Shown here: positions 24,675-33,484 of the stretch, piece after piece | How the letters are laid out: every line of letters starts with the position of its first letter | How positions within the stretch are numbered: position 1 is the stretch's first letter | DNA from: Calditrichota bacterium | GTDB lineage: Bacteria > Zhuqueibacterota > Zhuqueibacteria > Zhuqueibacterales > Geothermadaptataceae | NCBI GenBank assembly: GCA_008501765.1 | Contig: QQUE01000002.1 | Coordinates: forward strand, 432,336 to 496,335 | DNA: 64,000 nucleotides | Direction of reading: 5' to 3' | The notes under the pieces: model-generated | The model's input: the letters and a program-made list of their open reading frames with translations, nothing else | Told to the model about the DNA's origin: nothing | Database searches by the model: none | Made by a program: the position numbers and the translations under genes

Positions 24675-25343
24675 TTATTCACTGTGCGTTAAATTTTTAA
24701 TAAAATCTGCGAAGAGAAAAAGACATCCTGTCGCTGAAGGCGTAAATTTTTCTCCATTTTTTTCTAAAAACGGTTTTAAAATCGATAGATCAGCATCAAC
24801 AAATGATAATTGTGTGTATTCAAAATTTTCTTTGGCATTTTCGGTTCGCGAAACAATATCCACAGCTCCCAGTTCTGTTTTTCCGGTGAAAACCAACTCC
24901 GGCTTACGGGTTGCTGTGTTTTGCAGAAGGCCAATACAATTTTCTATCTGAAATTCATTGGCAGTGATACCAATTTCATCCCGAACTTCATTTTCAATTG
25001 CTGCAAACAGACCATCAGCCGTAAAATTCTGGCAATCAACCTGCACATCGATATGCCCACCAAGGACATCGAGTTTGTCCGGGTATTCTCCAACGTGCTG
25101 ACTTCGATGCATCAATATATTTTTTTTGTCAGAAGTTTGCATCACCGCACTAATTCCCAACGTCTGCGATAAATATTCTTCTTTCCCGGCTTGCAACCAT
25201 TCCACAGCCTTTTCATTCGAAAAAAGCAGATCGCGATAACATGCCACGCCCAAAGATAATGTTAAATAATTAGTTTCCGCCGACCAGGAAATGAGCGAGG
25301 CTAAAGTCCCGTTAAAAAGCGCCGGGTTTTTCTGGCATGCCAA
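24675..25343 (-). CDS. Nudix-like hydrolase (start uncertain)
   Basis: The region from the TTG at 25343 gives 222 aa. A Nudix fold is suggested by DVLGGHIDVQ followed, after an insert, by AIENEVRDEIGIT, which matches the REuxEExGu part of the box with Asn for the first Arg. CNxNP..LFNGT near the N-terminus and the late LELGAVDIV-type strand recall NUDT22/UDP-sugar pyrophosphatase-like proteins. The same frame stays open upstream to about 25478 and reads sensibly (LFEILNTGKWPRDKIKVSG), but no ATG, GTG or TTG is found there except at 25343. The true start may be a rare ATT (25469), or the gene has lost its start. Its stop precedes the PBP4 ATG. Confidence 0.6.
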   Translation of the reverse strand: MACQKNPALFNGTLASLISWSAETNYLTLSLGVACYRDLLFSNEKAVEWLQAGKEEYLSQTLGISAVMQTSDKKNILMHRSQHVGEYPDKLDVLGGHIDVQVDCQNFTADGLFAAIENEVRDEIGITANEFQIENCIGLLQNTATRKPELVFTGKTELGAVDIVSRTENAKENFEYTQLSFVDADLSILKPFLEKNGEKFTPSATGCLFLFADFIKNLTHSE

Positions 25344-25621
25344 TCGCCAAAACTCTTCTCGTTCTGCAGCTAAAGAAATCGGAAAAAAATCCGGTTGCCG
25401 GGAACCGGAAACTTTGATTTTATCACGCGGCCACTTGCCGGTGTTTAAAATTTCAAACAGACTGATAATTACTTCTCGCTTTTATTCTATGGGATCTGCA
25501 CATCACTATTTTTTTGATGAAATTAGCTTGTCCCGACAGCACATTGCTCCAATAAAATTTAGTATTTATGCACAAATAATCAAGAGAAATGGGCAGGCAA
25601 ATTTTCATGGGTGTGGATAAA

Positions 25622-26503
25622 TCATTTTCGGGATTTTTTTTCGATGGATATCTGATATTTATATGTGGAGAATTTTTTATCGAGCCGCAGATCGCAACCG
25701 GCCCAGTTCGTAGAAACATGTCCGTACCAGTGCCAGCGAGCCAGCGTTTCACGACCCAGATATTTTAACGTTTCCATATTATCTTTTATCCAAAAAGTTA
25801 TTCCAAGTCGCGGAGCATGCACGCCAAGCATGGCCATTGGAACAGGGGTTTGCCACTGGATCAAGTCGATTTTCTGACCAAGCGCATTCAAGCCATAGCG
25901 GAAATCCCGCCCCGATTGTTCATTCATAAAATAGACATAATCATAATTCACTTCGACGAGGCCTTTTAAATCCGCAGTCACCTCGATCGTATTTTTGTAA
26001 ATGAGGTAATCGACGCGGATTGTGCCGATGGGACGGGTTTTCTCATACCTGCGGCGTGGAAACTGGACATCATTTTCCCGCGTGTCAAATATGTATTCCT
26101 TGGACAAAATCGTGGTATCCCCGTGGACGAATTTGCCGGTTTTTGACTGTGACGCCAGCCAGGATGCGCCATTTGCCACCACCAAAGGCAGGCCAAATCC
26201 GTAGCCCTCACCAACCAGTGGTTTACCGTATTGTGTGAGAATTAATCCTTTTTGCAGCCCGGCGATTTTCCCAACATGCGGTTGTGCACCCGGATACATT
26301 TCAATTTCCAGACCATTTTCAAGCGCAACCCGCAAAGGTGGTTTGCTTTTGGAATAGATTTCTTTTATGTGATAACGCCAGTAAGGCGCAGCATATTCTT
26401 TATAGGCGACGAATGCAATAATAGTCACGAAAATTAAAACTTTTGGCAGAACTTTTTTTAACACGCTTTTCACTCCAACTTTATCCGGGAAGAAAAAAGT
26501 CAT
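25622..26503 (-). CDS. Membrane-anchored periplasmic protein, unknown
   Basis: A 293-aa protein with a basic N-terminus and one transmembrane helix (about 20-36, VLIFVTIIAFVAY). The large extracytoplasmic region is rich in beta strands and aromatic residues (YGFGLPLVVANGASWLAS, GTIRVDYLIYKNTIEVTA, YVYFMNEQSGRDFRYG, RWHWYGHVSTNWAG). The fold looks like a beta-sandwich of the type seen in carbohydrate-active or DUF4861-like proteins, but no catalytic motif is certain. It precedes the Nudix-like region by about 280 nt. Confidence 0.65.
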   Translation of the reverse strand: MTFFFPDKVGVKSVLKKVLPKVLIFVTIIAFVAYKEYAAPYWRYHIKEIYSKSKPPLRVALENGLEIEMYPGAQPHVGKIAGLQKGLILTQYGKPLVGEGYGFGLPLVVANGASWLASQSKTGKFVHGDTTILSKEYIFDTRENDVQFPRRRYEKTRPIGTIRVDYLIYKNTIEVTADLKGLVEVNYDYVYFMNEQSGRDFRYGLNALGQKIDLIQWQTPVPMAMLGVHAPRLGITFWIKDNMETLKYLGRETLARWHWYGHVSTNWAGCDLRLDKKFSTYKYQISIEKKSRK

Positions 26504-26628
26504 TTAAATTTGGAAATTCTTTTCTGGCTTCAAAAATGTTGCAACTGGATTCAAGCAATAAAATATAGTCTATACATCGGTAAATTTTAATGAAAATTCG
26601 CAATCCTTTTCAAAATGTAAAATTTTAC

Positions 26629-27525
26629 TTATTTATCCGTGATAGTAAGGCCGGCAAGCAAATAATGGCAGGCCAGATTGGCGTTATCACCCCATTTTTT
26701 AGCATGCTCCCGAATTTCTTCTTCATCTATTTTTTGACTATTAAAGTAACATTTTTGCACGGCTTTGCGGACAGCTAAATCGCCTGCCGGAAATGCCTGT
26801 GGCCAGCCCAATCCGCGGGCGAGAAACCAATCGACCGTCCAGCGGCCAATCCCTTTTAATGCCGTCAATTGATTATAAATTTCGGATTCGCTCAAATATG
26901 CCAGATTCTGTAAATTGATTTCGCCACTTTCGATGGCCTGCGCCAATCCGACAATGTATTCAGATTTTCGCCGGGTAAATTGCAATTCCCGCAGTTTGGC
27001 CGGATCTGTTTTTGCTAATATTTCAGGTGTTGGAAAGGCAAAATAAGTTTTCTTTTCAAAGGATAATTTTTTCCCGAATTGCCGCACCAATCTGGATCGA
27101 ACGGTGAAAGCAAAAGCCAAGTTGATTTGCTGGGCCGAGATTGAGGTGACCAGCATTTCAAAATAGTCAGAACTGAGAGTGGGCCGAAATCCGTGAAATT
27201 TATTGATGAGCGGAGCAAAAACGGGATCGTGCGAGACCGCTGCATAAAATCGTCGCAAATCAAAATCGAGACCGAGAATATGGTTAACCTGTTTTTCTGC
27301 CAGAGCGATTAATTCAGAATCCGAAGTATCCGGAAACAGATGCCAATTTACAGCATTTTGATTTTGGCACAAGCGTAGTAAGAAATACTGGCGACCAAGT
27401 CGAATTACTTTACAGAGAGTTTGGCCATCGAAAAAATTGGCCGCATCCTCGCCATAGGCTTGAAAACGGCGTAAAGTTAACCCGAAATTCAGGGGCCGGT
27501 CTTTGGAAATTTTAATTAGTTTCAT
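26629..27525 (-). CDS. AlkA-like DNA-3-methyladenine glycosylase (HhH-GPD)
   Basis: A 298-aa base-excision repair enzyme that removes alkylated or oxidised bases. The N-terminal AlkA/OGG-like beta domain covers about 1-110. The HhH-GPD domain follows (about 115-290): LVTSISAQQINLAFA, then the hairpin LKGIGRWTVDWFLARGLG and FPAGDLAVRKAV, where the Asp is the catalytic residue. No [4Fe-4S] Cys cluster is present, favouring AlkA over EndoIII/MutY types. The start ATG overlaps the stop of the methyltransferase gene (TAATG), so the two are coupled. Confidence 0.9.
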   Translation of the reverse strand: MKLIKISKDRPLNFGLTLRRFQAYGEDAANFFDGQTLCKVIRLGRQYFLLRLCQNQNAVNWHLFPDTSDSELIALAEKQVNHILGLDFDLRRFYAAVSHDPVFAPLINKFHGFRPTLSSDYFEMLVTSISAQQINLAFAFTVRSRLVRQFGKKLSFEKKTYFAFPTPEILAKTDPAKLRELQFTRRKSEYIVGLAQAIESGEINLQNLAYLSESEIYNQLTALKGIGRWTVDWFLARGLGWPQAFPAGDLAVRKAVQKCYFNSQKIDEEEIREHAKKWGDNANLACHYLLAGLTITDK

Positions 27526-28211
27526 TAGTTACGCTCAAATTCCAAGATAAAAAATTGCTCAAAAAAACGAATAAAACGTTGATGATTGCCTAATTTGAAA
27601 CCATGTTTCTGAATCAAATCGATCATTTGGGGAACAGGCCACCCGGTTGGAGGGACAAACACAATTTTTCCACTTTCCCCGACATTCAAGCTGGCCATTT
27701 TAAAAAAATTCCCCACATTTTCGCTTTCCTGTAGATTTAACTGTCTATCATTCTGATATAAAATAAAATCGAATTTTTCCGTTTCAAGATTTCGCGCAAA
27801 GATATCACCCCTGACAATTTTAATTTCTGCACGGACCGCATTTAATTCAGCATTTTTTGCTATCAAACTTATCGCCAGAGCTCGCTGATCGAAGGCTGTA
27901 ACCATGGCGCCACTCCTGGCGGCTGAGATTGCAACACACCCTGTTCCGCTATTTATATCGAGGACAGATTTTCCATTTAAGTTGAGCTGATTAATGTAAG
28001 CCATTAAAATGCGACTGCTAAAATCGAAGTGGGGATTTTGCAATTCCAATGCGGTAAAAAAAGTCAAATCGCCGAACTTTGCAATTCGGTTTTGTTTGCG
28101 AAAATGCCAGGTCACTGAATTAATAATTGAGGCTATCAGCGGATTAAGCGGTTTGAAAAGTCGAATCCAAAATGGTGTTTCAAAGCTGGTTGATTTGCTC
28201 AAACTTTCCAT
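27525..28211 (-). CDS. Class I SAM-dependent methyltransferase
   Basis: A 228-aa Rossmann-fold methyltransferase. Motif I is SVLDINSGTGCVAISAARSG (about 80-99), the acidic motif II is in MVTAFDQRALAIS, and motif III lies around IVRGDIFARN. The usual NPPY is replaced by LYQNDRQ, so it is not a typical N6-adenine or Gln methyltransferase. A related reading is an RsmC/PrmC-like enzyme acting on small molecules or protein. The ATG directly follows the K+ channel stop codon (TAAATG), and the 3' end overlaps the glycosylase start. The substrate is unknown. Confidence 0.8.
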   Translation of the reverse strand: MESLSKSTSFETPFWIRLFKPLNPLIASIINSVTWHFRKQNRIAKFGDLTFFTALELQNPHFDFSSRILMAYINQLNLNGKSVLDINSGTGCVAISAARSGAMVTAFDQRALAISLIAKNAELNAVRAEIKIVRGDIFARNLETEKFDFILYQNDRQLNLQESENVGNFFKMASLNVGESGKIVFVPPTGWPVPQMIDLIQKHGFKLGNHQRFIRFFEQFFILEFERN

Positions 28212-29030
28212 TTAGAGTCTGGCACCACAATACTTACAATAAACAGCATCAAAATCATGCCCTTCCGCGCTGCATACCGGACAAGCCTGCGTGCTGACAC
28301 GGGTTTCGCTCGCCCGTGAAAGTTCCACTGTTACGATTCCCGTTGGCACCGCGATGATGCTGTATCCCAAAACCATAATTAACGAAGCAAATGCCTGCCC
28401 CAATGCGGAGACAGGAGCCATGTCGCCGTATCCGACGGTTGTCAGTGTAACAATTGCCCAATAAACACTGCGGGGAATGCTGGTAAATCCATTTTCTTCC
28501 CCTTCGATGACGTACATCAAAGAGCCCAAAATCAGGACAAGGCTGAAAACAGCAAATAAAAATACGATGATTTTCCGCCGGCTGGCATGCATGGCTCTAA
28601 GCAGGAGTTGCGCCTCTTTGAGATATTTAACAAGTTTGAGAACTCGAAAAATTCGTAAAACCCGCAGACTGCGAATGACGAGAAAATAATGTGTCCCGGG
28701 CAGAAATAATGAAATATACGTTGGCAAAACTGCCAACAAATCAATTATACCGAAAAAACTGCGCGCATAGGCAAGCGGTCGAACAACAGCAATCAAGCGC
28801 AAAATATATTCGATGGTGAAAACGATAGTAATCACCCATTCGATGAATATAAAATAGATGCGAAATTGGTGCAGCGAATTCACGCTGTCGAGCATAACTG
28901 TGATGACGCTCAACAGAATTAATATCATAAGTACGATATCAAAATATTTGCCAACAGGTGTATCCGCCTCAAAAATTGTTTCGTGCAATTTTTGCCGCCA
29001 TTGAACTTGTTGTTGTTCGTTATTTTTCAA
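28212..29030 (-). CDS. Voltage-gated potassium channel with zinc-ribbon tail
   Basis: A 272-aa six-helix Kv-type channel of the inner membrane. S1-S4 lie at about 30-150, with the voltage sensor S4 RSLRVLRIFRVLKLVKYLKE carrying Arg/Lys at every third position. S5 and the pore follow (about 160-235), with the selectivity filter TLTTVGYGDMAP. The C-terminus has a four-Cys zinc ribbon, CPVC ... CKYCGARL (about 252-270), not usual for simple Kv channels and possibly a regulatory or assembly module. The first gene of a tightly packed set with the methyltransferase and glycosylase. Confidence 0.93.
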   Translation of the reverse strand: MKNNEQQQVQWRQKLHETIFEADTPVGKYFDIVLMILILLSVITVMLDSVNSLHQFRIYFIFIEWVITIVFTIEYILRLIAVVRPLAYARSFFGIIDLLAVLPTYISLFLPGTHYFLVIRSLRVLRIFRVLKLVKYLKEAQLLLRAMHASRRKIIVFLFAVFSLVLILGSLMYVIEGEENGFTSIPRSVYWAIVTLTTVGYGDMAPVSALGQAFASLIMVLGYSIIAVPTGIVTVELSRASETRVSTQACPVCSAEGHDFDAVYCKYCGARL

Positions 29031-29070
29031 CTGATCTCCCTGAATTTTCTTGCACAGAAATCCAATTTTA

Positions 29071-29442
29071 TCACAATATAATTATCGTTCCGGTTACATG
29101 GGAATCAATATCGTGATAAACGTATGTCCCTTTTTGGTTTATAGTAACAGTTTGGGAATTATTATTGGTTAGATTTCGTGTCGAAAAAAGCGCTGTTGGA
29201 TTGTTCGGTGTTCCACTTTGGATGGCATGTGTTTCGGTGTCCTTATTTGTAAATACCACTGATTCACCCAACTGGATAGTTAGTCTTGTGGGTTCAAAAC
29301 CAGTTGCTGTAATCCAGATTTCGTTTTCATCCCGCTCTTCTCCCGGGGCGAGTGGATTGTTATCCCCACAACTTGCAAGTAAAGAAAAAACAACCAACAA
29401 GCCCATGAGCCGCACTTGTCGCAAAACTCCTGTTTTTGTCAT
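29071..29442 (-). CDS. Cupredoxin-like lipoprotein
   Basis: A 123-aa predicted lipoprotein (leader ends SLLASCGDN; Cys about 25 lipidated) with a plastocyanin/azurin-type beta-sandwich at about 40-123: WITATGFEPTRLTIQLGESV, VVFTNKDTETHAIQSG and GTYVYHDIDSHVTGTIIIL. His in THAI matches the first copper ligand. The C-terminal ligand loop, normally C-x-x-x-H-x-x-M, here reads YHDIDSHVTG without Cys or Met, so type-1 copper binding is doubtful. AGGAG lies about 5 nt before the ATG. Confidence 0.82.
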   Translation of the reverse strand: MTKTGVLRQVRLMGLLVVFSLLASCGDNNPLAPGEERDENEIWITATGFEPTRLTIQLGESVVFTNKDTETHAIQSGTPNNPTALFSTRNLTNNNSQTVTINQKGTYVYHDIDSHVTGTIIIL

Positions 29443-29478
29443 GACAATCTCCTGTAGTCATTACATTAACTAATCTAA

Positions 29479-31437
29479 TTATGATAAATCAAACTCATTT
29501 TCAATCAGCAAGGTCTGATTTTCCAGTTCAGCAGACAAGGTTTCCCATTCCCGGTAGGCGCCATCCAACCGCTTTGATATCTCGTTCAATTCCCGGTTTT
29601 TTGCGGCGAACACCGCAGTTGCAGAAATTATTTCCGGTTCGCAGATTTCTGAGGTGAGCGATTCTTTTAAATCCTCAAGTCCGGCAATATCTTTTTCCAG
29701 CGAGTCCAACGATTTTTGAATGGGGCCAATTCGTCGCTGTTTCTCTTGTAAAAAAAGCGCACGCCGTTTTCGATCCCCTTTTTTATTGTGCCGGGCATTA
29801 TCGTGGCGCTTCGCTTCAGCCACAGCCTGAGATTCAGCTTTGGTTTCTTCGTCCTTTTTCCACAAATAATATTCATAATCACCAGCAAAAACTTTCAACG
29901 TGCCCTCTTGTACTTCAACAATGGTTTGCGCTATGCCGTTAAGAAATTCCCGGTCGTGCGTGATAAAAATAATTGTTCCTGCATAATCGGTCAGCGCGGT
30001 TTGTAAAACACGGCGAGCTGCTAAATCGAGGTGATTGGTTGGTTCATCGAGAATAAGAAAATTGGCTGGGTTTGCCAACATTTTGGCCAAAGCGACACGT
30101 GCCTTTTCACCGCCACTTAATATGGATATCTTTTTAAAAACATCATCATTGATGAAAAGAAACATCCCGGCCAATGTCCGCAATTGTTGCTCACTCAAAT
30201 TCGGCGCAGCACCTGTCAATTCTTCCAAAATATTATTTTTTGAATTGAGAATTTCCAATTGGTGCTGGGCATAATAATAGGGTGTTACATTTTGTCCGAG
30301 GGCAATAGTCCCGTCTTGAATCTCTGTATTTTGCGCTAAAATTTTCAACAAGGTGGATTTGCCCGCCCCATTATACCCAACCAGTCCAATTTTCTGCCCA
30401 CGCGTTATCAGAAAATCCAGTGATTTATAAACTGTTAAATGCCCGTATTGCTTTTTAATTCCCTCGAGTTCCACCACAATTTTCCCGGATCGCACCGGAG
30501 GCGGCAGTTTAAATTTTATCTTTTTAGCATGTGCGTCCAGTTCAATTCTTTCGACTTTTTCCAACTTTTTGACACGTGACTGAACCTGTTTTGCCTTCGA
30601 AGCCTTGTAGCGAAAACGCTCAATGAACTGCTCCGTTTTTTCAATTTTCTTTTGCTGATTTTTGAACTCGGCTTCCTGTTGGGCTTTGCGCAGCTTTTTT
30701 TCTTCGAGGTAAAAGTCGTAATCGCCAGAATAGGAAACCAACTTTTTCGCCTCAATTTCGACGATTTGTGTAGCTGTTCGATTAAGAAAATATTGGTCAT
30801 GCGAGATCAGAATTATCGTACCGGGATAATTTTTAATAAAATTTTCCAGCCAAATCACCGAGTTTAAATCCAAATGGTTCGTCGGTTCATCCATCAATAA
30901 TAAACCCGGCTGCAAAAGCAGAAGCCGCGCCAGAGCCACCCGCATCATCCAGCCGCCGGAAAAATTTTTCATCGGTGTTTTAAATTCACTGGCATCAAAC
31001 CCAACACCCGAAAGAATGGCTTTTGCCCGGTTTTCCAGTTGGTACCCTTCATGTTGCTCAAATTCATCACGCAGTTGTCCATATTTTTTTAATAATTCGT
31101 TATTTTGCGGATTTTCAGAAATCTTGATTTCCAGCTCAATAAGCATATGTTCCAACTGCGCGATTTCCGGAAATCCATGCATCACTTCTTCGAGTAAAGT
31201 TTTTTTCGCATCCAGAGTCACGTCTTGCTTGAGGTAACCAATTTTTACGGAGGAAGGAACGACGATTGTACCGGAATCAAAGTCCTCCTCATCGCACATC
31301 ATTCGCAACAATGTTGTTTTACCCGAGCCATTTGGACCGATCAATCCAATTCGTTCATTGGGTTTTATTTCGAGCGTGGCTTGATCAAATAAATGATTGG
31401 GGCCGAATTGTTTGGACAACCGAGAAATTTGAATCAT
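29479..31437 (-). CDS. ABC-F family ATPase (Uup/YheS-like)
   Basis: A 652-aa soluble protein with two ABC cassettes and no membrane segment. First cassette: Walker A GPNGSGKTT (about 35-43), signature FSGGWMMRVALARLL, Walker B LLLMDEPTNHLDL. The linker (about 240-310) is basic and coiled-coil. Second cassette: GYNGAGKST, ILSGGEKARVALAKML, FLILDEPTNHLDL. A C-terminal coiled coil (about 540-640) resembles the DNA-binding tail of Uup. ABC-F proteins act on the ribosome E-site or in DNA/RNA metabolism; which one applies here is not decided by sequence. Confidence 0.94.
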   Translation of the reverse strand: MIQISRLSKQFGPNHLFDQATLEIKPNERIGLIGPNGSGKTTLLRMMCDEEDFDSGTIVVPSSVKIGYLKQDVTLDAKKTLLEEVMHGFPEIAQLEHMLIELEIKISENPQNNELLKKYGQLRDEFEQHEGYQLENRAKAILSGVGFDASEFKTPMKNFSGGWMMRVALARLLLLQPGLLLMDEPTNHLDLNSVIWLENFIKNYPGTIILISHDQYFLNRTATQIVEIEAKKLVSYSGDYDFYLEEKKLRKAQQEAEFKNQQKKIEKTEQFIERFRYKASKAKQVQSRVKKLEKVERIELDAHAKKIKFKLPPPVRSGKIVVELEGIKKQYGHLTVYKSLDFLITRGQKIGLVGYNGAGKSTLLKILAQNTEIQDGTIALGQNVTPYYYAQHQLEILNSKNNILEELTGAAPNLSEQQLRTLAGMFLFINDDVFKKISILSGGEKARVALAKMLANPANFLILDEPTNHLDLAARRVLQTALTDYAGTIIFITHDREFLNGIAQTIVEVQEGTLKVFAGDYEYYLWKKDEETKAESQAVAEAKRHDNARHNKKGDRKRRALFLQEKQRRIGPIQKSLDSLEKDIAGLEDLKESLTSEICEPEIISATAVFAAKNRELNEISKRLDGAYREWETLSAELENQTLLIENEFDLS

Positions 31438-31521
31438 TCTGTTGTATTAGCTGGTGAAATTTCTACTTTAATTGGGAAAGGCTATAGAATATTGAAAATA
31501 AAAGTAAGATTCAAGAGTAGC

Positions 31522-31920
31522 TTATGCTTCCAATTCAATTTTATGTTCAGGCAGGTATGGTTTTATAAAATTTTGAATCGATTGGGCCATATTTGCATTT
31601 GCGGGATGTATAGCGGTTGTTTTTTCGGATTGAGGGGTAGTCCGATCATGCGTAGAACCAGCTTTTCGAATATCAAACTTGAATGTTAATTTCGCATAGG
31701 TTTTGTAGCCTAATGTCACATGGTACCCAGGTCCCTTGTGCGAAATAATGCGTGAAACTTGTTCAGTTTTGGTGTGATTTATAGATTCTGATTTTGGGGG
31801 GACATCAAGTTCTATTGTTCGAGATTGCAGCAGTGGGGCTGCGGGTCGTTCTGCTGCAACACCGGCCTTCTCAGCTTTTATTAGCGGTATAGCGGGACTT
31901 ATATTTGCGATGGATTGCAT
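31522..31920 (-). CDS. Hypothetical protein
   Basis: A 132-aa protein without signal peptide or membrane segment. The first half is Ala/Pro-rich and low complexity, then GPGYHVTLGYKTYAKLTFKF suggests a short beta hairpin, followed by a polar linker and a helix (MAQSIQNFIKPYL). It is not recognised. It lies between the ABC-F gene and the LytTR regulator on the same strand. Codon use looks normal, and no strong Shine-Dalgarno is seen before the ATG at 31920. Confidence 0.5.
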   Translation of the reverse strand: MQSIANISPAIPLIKAEKAGVAAERPAAPLLQSRTIELDVPPKSESINHTKTEQVSRIISHKGPGYHVTLGYKTYAKLTFKFDIRKAGSTHDRTTPQSEKTTAIHPANANMAQSIQNFIKPYLPEHKIELEA

Positions 31921-32035
31921 ATTAGTTTTCGGTTAGGTTCCGAATATTAATTGAGATGCCGGCGTCCCTTCCTGGCAATATTTTAGGCTATAGGTTGTAT
32001 ATCGGCTACTCACGAATATAATTAACTTAATATAT

Positions 32036-32869
32036 TTATTGATAATATTCGATGATATTCCGTATTGGCTGTGTTCGGGAGACGCTGAGAGGCAGCAGGC
32101 GTTTATGCGGTTCATTCAGCAAAACCTTGTTTCGGCCACCGTCGACGGGAACAATATCTTCGATCCTTCTTTTATTAACTATCGTTGATCGATGAACACG
32201 AACAAACAGTTCCGGATTCAGCCGGCGTTCCAGTTCTTCAAGACCGAGGTCAATGGGGTATCGCCGCTTTTCAGTGTAGGCATAAACAAGACGAAATTCA
32301 GTTCCAAACCACAGTACTTTTTCTACCGGGAGAAGCCGAAAACGCCCCTGTCGTTTAACTACCAGCCGGTATAAATAGGCCTGGATTTGATTTTTAACAT
32401 ATTTGGTGTTGCCTACTTTGAGATTAAATTGAGGCTTAATTGAATTGAAATTATGAACCCCCCGCCGCTGGATTTCGGCGTATTTTTTTCTAAATGCCGA
32501 AAGGGCATCGAGCAAATCCCGTAGATTTTGCGCATCGACCGGTTTTTTCAAATAATAGCCACCAAGCGCACTAATGATATCTTTTGTGCCGGTGTAATCT
32601 TTACAAATAGAAATCTTTGGTATATCTCCGGCAACGCCATTCGTGAGTACGTGAGAAAGTTTATTATGAGTGGGGCATGAAACAAAAATGACGGCTGGAT
32701 TTGTACTTTTGATTTTGGTAATCGCATCGGCTGCGTTTGATGTTTCAGTTATTCGGTTGATTTCCGGGGCAATTTCCCTGAGTAGTCTCGATAAGCGCTG
32801 GCGTGAATGTAATTCATCATCGACAATTAAAGCAGTTGACGGATTGCTCCCAACTCTTCTTACGTCCAT
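32036..32869 (-). CDS. LytTR-family regulator with degenerate receiver
   Basis: A 277-aa DNA-binding regulator. The receiver-like domain (about 10-120) keeps the acidic pair (ALIVDDELHSR) and Lys (YYLKKPVD), but the phospho-acceptor position reads VIFVSCPTH instead of an Asp, so phosphorylation is unlikely. A LytTR domain follows (about 170-277): FRLLPVEKVLWFGTEFRLVY, DLGLEELERRLNPELFVRVH, RSTIVNKRRIEDI and LPLSVSR. Between them is a helical linker. The start ATG at 32869 has GGAGGAAGGA directly upstream; a TTG at 32881 is less likely. No sensor kinase is adjacent, so this may be a stand-alone regulator. Confidence 0.88.
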   Translation of the reverse strand: MDVRRVGSNPSTALIVDDELHSRQRLSRLLREIAPEINRITETSNAADAITKIKSTNPAVIFVSCPTHNKLSHVLTNGVAGDIPKISICKDYTGTKDIISALGGYYLKKPVDAQNLRDLLDALSAFRKKYAEIQRRGVHNFNSIKPQFNLKVGNTKYVKNQIQAYLYRLVVKRQGRFRLLPVEKVLWFGTEFRLVYAYTEKRRYPIDLGLEELERRLNPELFVRVHRSTIVNKRRIEDIVPVDGGRNKVLLNEPHKRLLPLSVSRTQPIRNIIEYYQ

Positions 32870-33484
32870 TCCTTCCTCCAAAAATACCCCTAACCGCGTA
32901 CTGTAACTGTTTTAAAATCTATATTACCTACCTGTACAACTCAAATTATTCAAAATGAAATCGACATCTCAAAATAAAATAATTTTGATAATACTATTTA
33001 AGCACATCAATATATGGTAGCTGAATATAAAATTGTTAAGCAAGGAACATCTATTATAACAATAAGCGCATTTTATAAATCAAGAAGGAAAAACAAATTG
33101 TTGAACGCGAGATCAACCATGCGGGTTTGCTTGTTGGTTGGGATTGTCGAATTGATCTCATCTGGATCATCAATTTGAAGAATATAGTCTACAAAAATTA
33201 CCTTTTCCGTACAATTCAAGTTAATCCAGAGTGGTGTATTTTAAAAATTTAACAAATATTAAGCAAGAAAAAAATATTTCTGTTATTGCAGGGCACGGTT
33301 AATATACTAAATCTATGACAAAATTTTTTAATGAAATTGGTTGTTTTTTTTAAATTAAATAGCATCTTACGTATGGTTATTCTACGCAGGATTACTCGCT
33401 GCAATCTATATAAAAACTGAGTGTTAGCCCATTGAATAATTCAACTATTATCCCCAACAGACTTATTTTACAGGAGGCATATAA
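32870..33484. other. Long intergenic region before fbp
   Basis: About 600 AT-rich bases between the divergent LytTR and fructose-bisphosphatase genes. I see no tRNA, known riboswitch or long ORF. Any short ORF (for example around 33103-33177) lacks convincing support. Promoters for both genes must be here but no clear box pair stands out. Confidence 0.4.

Noticed and set aside
33103-33177. Possible leader peptide before fbp
   Set aside because: A short open frame with a purine run upstream, but no terminator or attenuation signal and 300 nt from the gene.
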